Shown here: in pieces, positions 6,446-6,477 of the stretch
Position numbering within the stretch: position 1 is the stretch's first letter
How the letters are laid out: each line of letters begins with the position of its first letter
NCBI GenBank assembly: GCA_019245255.1
Contig: JAFARV010000213.1
Coordinates: 1-6,477, forward strand
Origin: Acidobacteriaceae bacterium
Lineage (GTDB): Bacteria > Acidobacteriota > Terriglobia > Bryobacterales > Bryobacteraceae
Reading direction: 5' to 3'
Length of the DNA stretch: 6,477 nucleotides
Notes under the pieces: model-generated
Seen by the model: only the letters and a program-made list of their open reading frames with translations
Told to the model about the DNA's origin: nothing
The model's database searches: none
Program-made: the position numbers and the translations under genes

Positions 6446-6462
6446 CATAACTCCGGGTTATG
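6446..6462. repeat. Perfect CATAAC/GTTATG dyad, possible recombination site
   Basis: CATAAC (6446-6451) and GTTATG (6457-6462) are perfect inverted 6-bp arms around TCCGG, followed by CGCAGCCGGGCGCGG at the window edge. Short dyads with GTT/AAC arms are typical of tyrosine-recombinase core sites, and this one lies just beyond a toxin-antitoxin module, a gene type common in mobile DNA. The role is inferred only; no recombinase gene is visible. Confidence 0.3.
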
Positions 6463-6477
6463 CGCAGCCGGGCGCGG

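Overview
This window looks like a bacterial chromosome segment of moderate GC. The organism is probably an Acidobacteriota or similar Gram-negative soil lineage. That is an inference from the style of the split MacB-like transporter genes and from a membrane protein I can place only loosely; nothing in the window fixes the taxon.

Positions 1-4430 (+ strand) hold a compact efflux-type ABC transporter cluster. In order it encodes an FtsX/MacB-type permease that lacks only its first few codons, a second complete permease of the same architecture, a membrane-anchored HlyD/RND-type periplasmic adaptor, and a LolD/MacB-type ATPase. Gaps are 8, 37 and 14 nt, so the four genes are very likely one operon. 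Together they would form a tripartite, mechanotransmission-type exporter: the two permeases pair in the inner membrane, the ATPase drives them from the cytoplasm, and the adaptor spans the periplasm. No outer-membrane TolC-like gene is in view, and the substrate cannot be read from the sequence.

Positions 4539-5525 (+) encode a 328-residue protein with about seven membrane segments and a soluble C-terminal tail. I cannot give it a function. It sits 108 nt after the ATPase gene and may have its own promoter. Positions 5526-5712 hold no gene I can support, only a possible hairpin with a T-run that overlaps the end of the next gene.

Positions 5713-6304 (- strand) carry a BrnT/BrnA type II toxin-antitoxin pair, toxin gene first, overlapping the antitoxin gene by 20 nt. 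The antitoxin gene is intact. The toxin gene has a TAA at codon 4, where the family normally has a glutamate codon (Phe-Glu-Trp becomes Phe-stop-Trp); the remaining 88 codons are open and well conserved. The short ORF that starts at 6220 is only the C-terminal two thirds of BrnT. Upstream of the toxin start are a plausible sigma70-type promoter and an overlapping imperfect inverted repeat suited to BrnA autoregulation.

Positions 6339-6477 contain no gene I can support. They hold an AT-rich bulged hairpin and, near the edge, a perfect CATAAC/GTTATG dyad that resembles a recombinase core site. The most notable observation is the toxin gene disabled by one codon beside an intact antitoxin gene.
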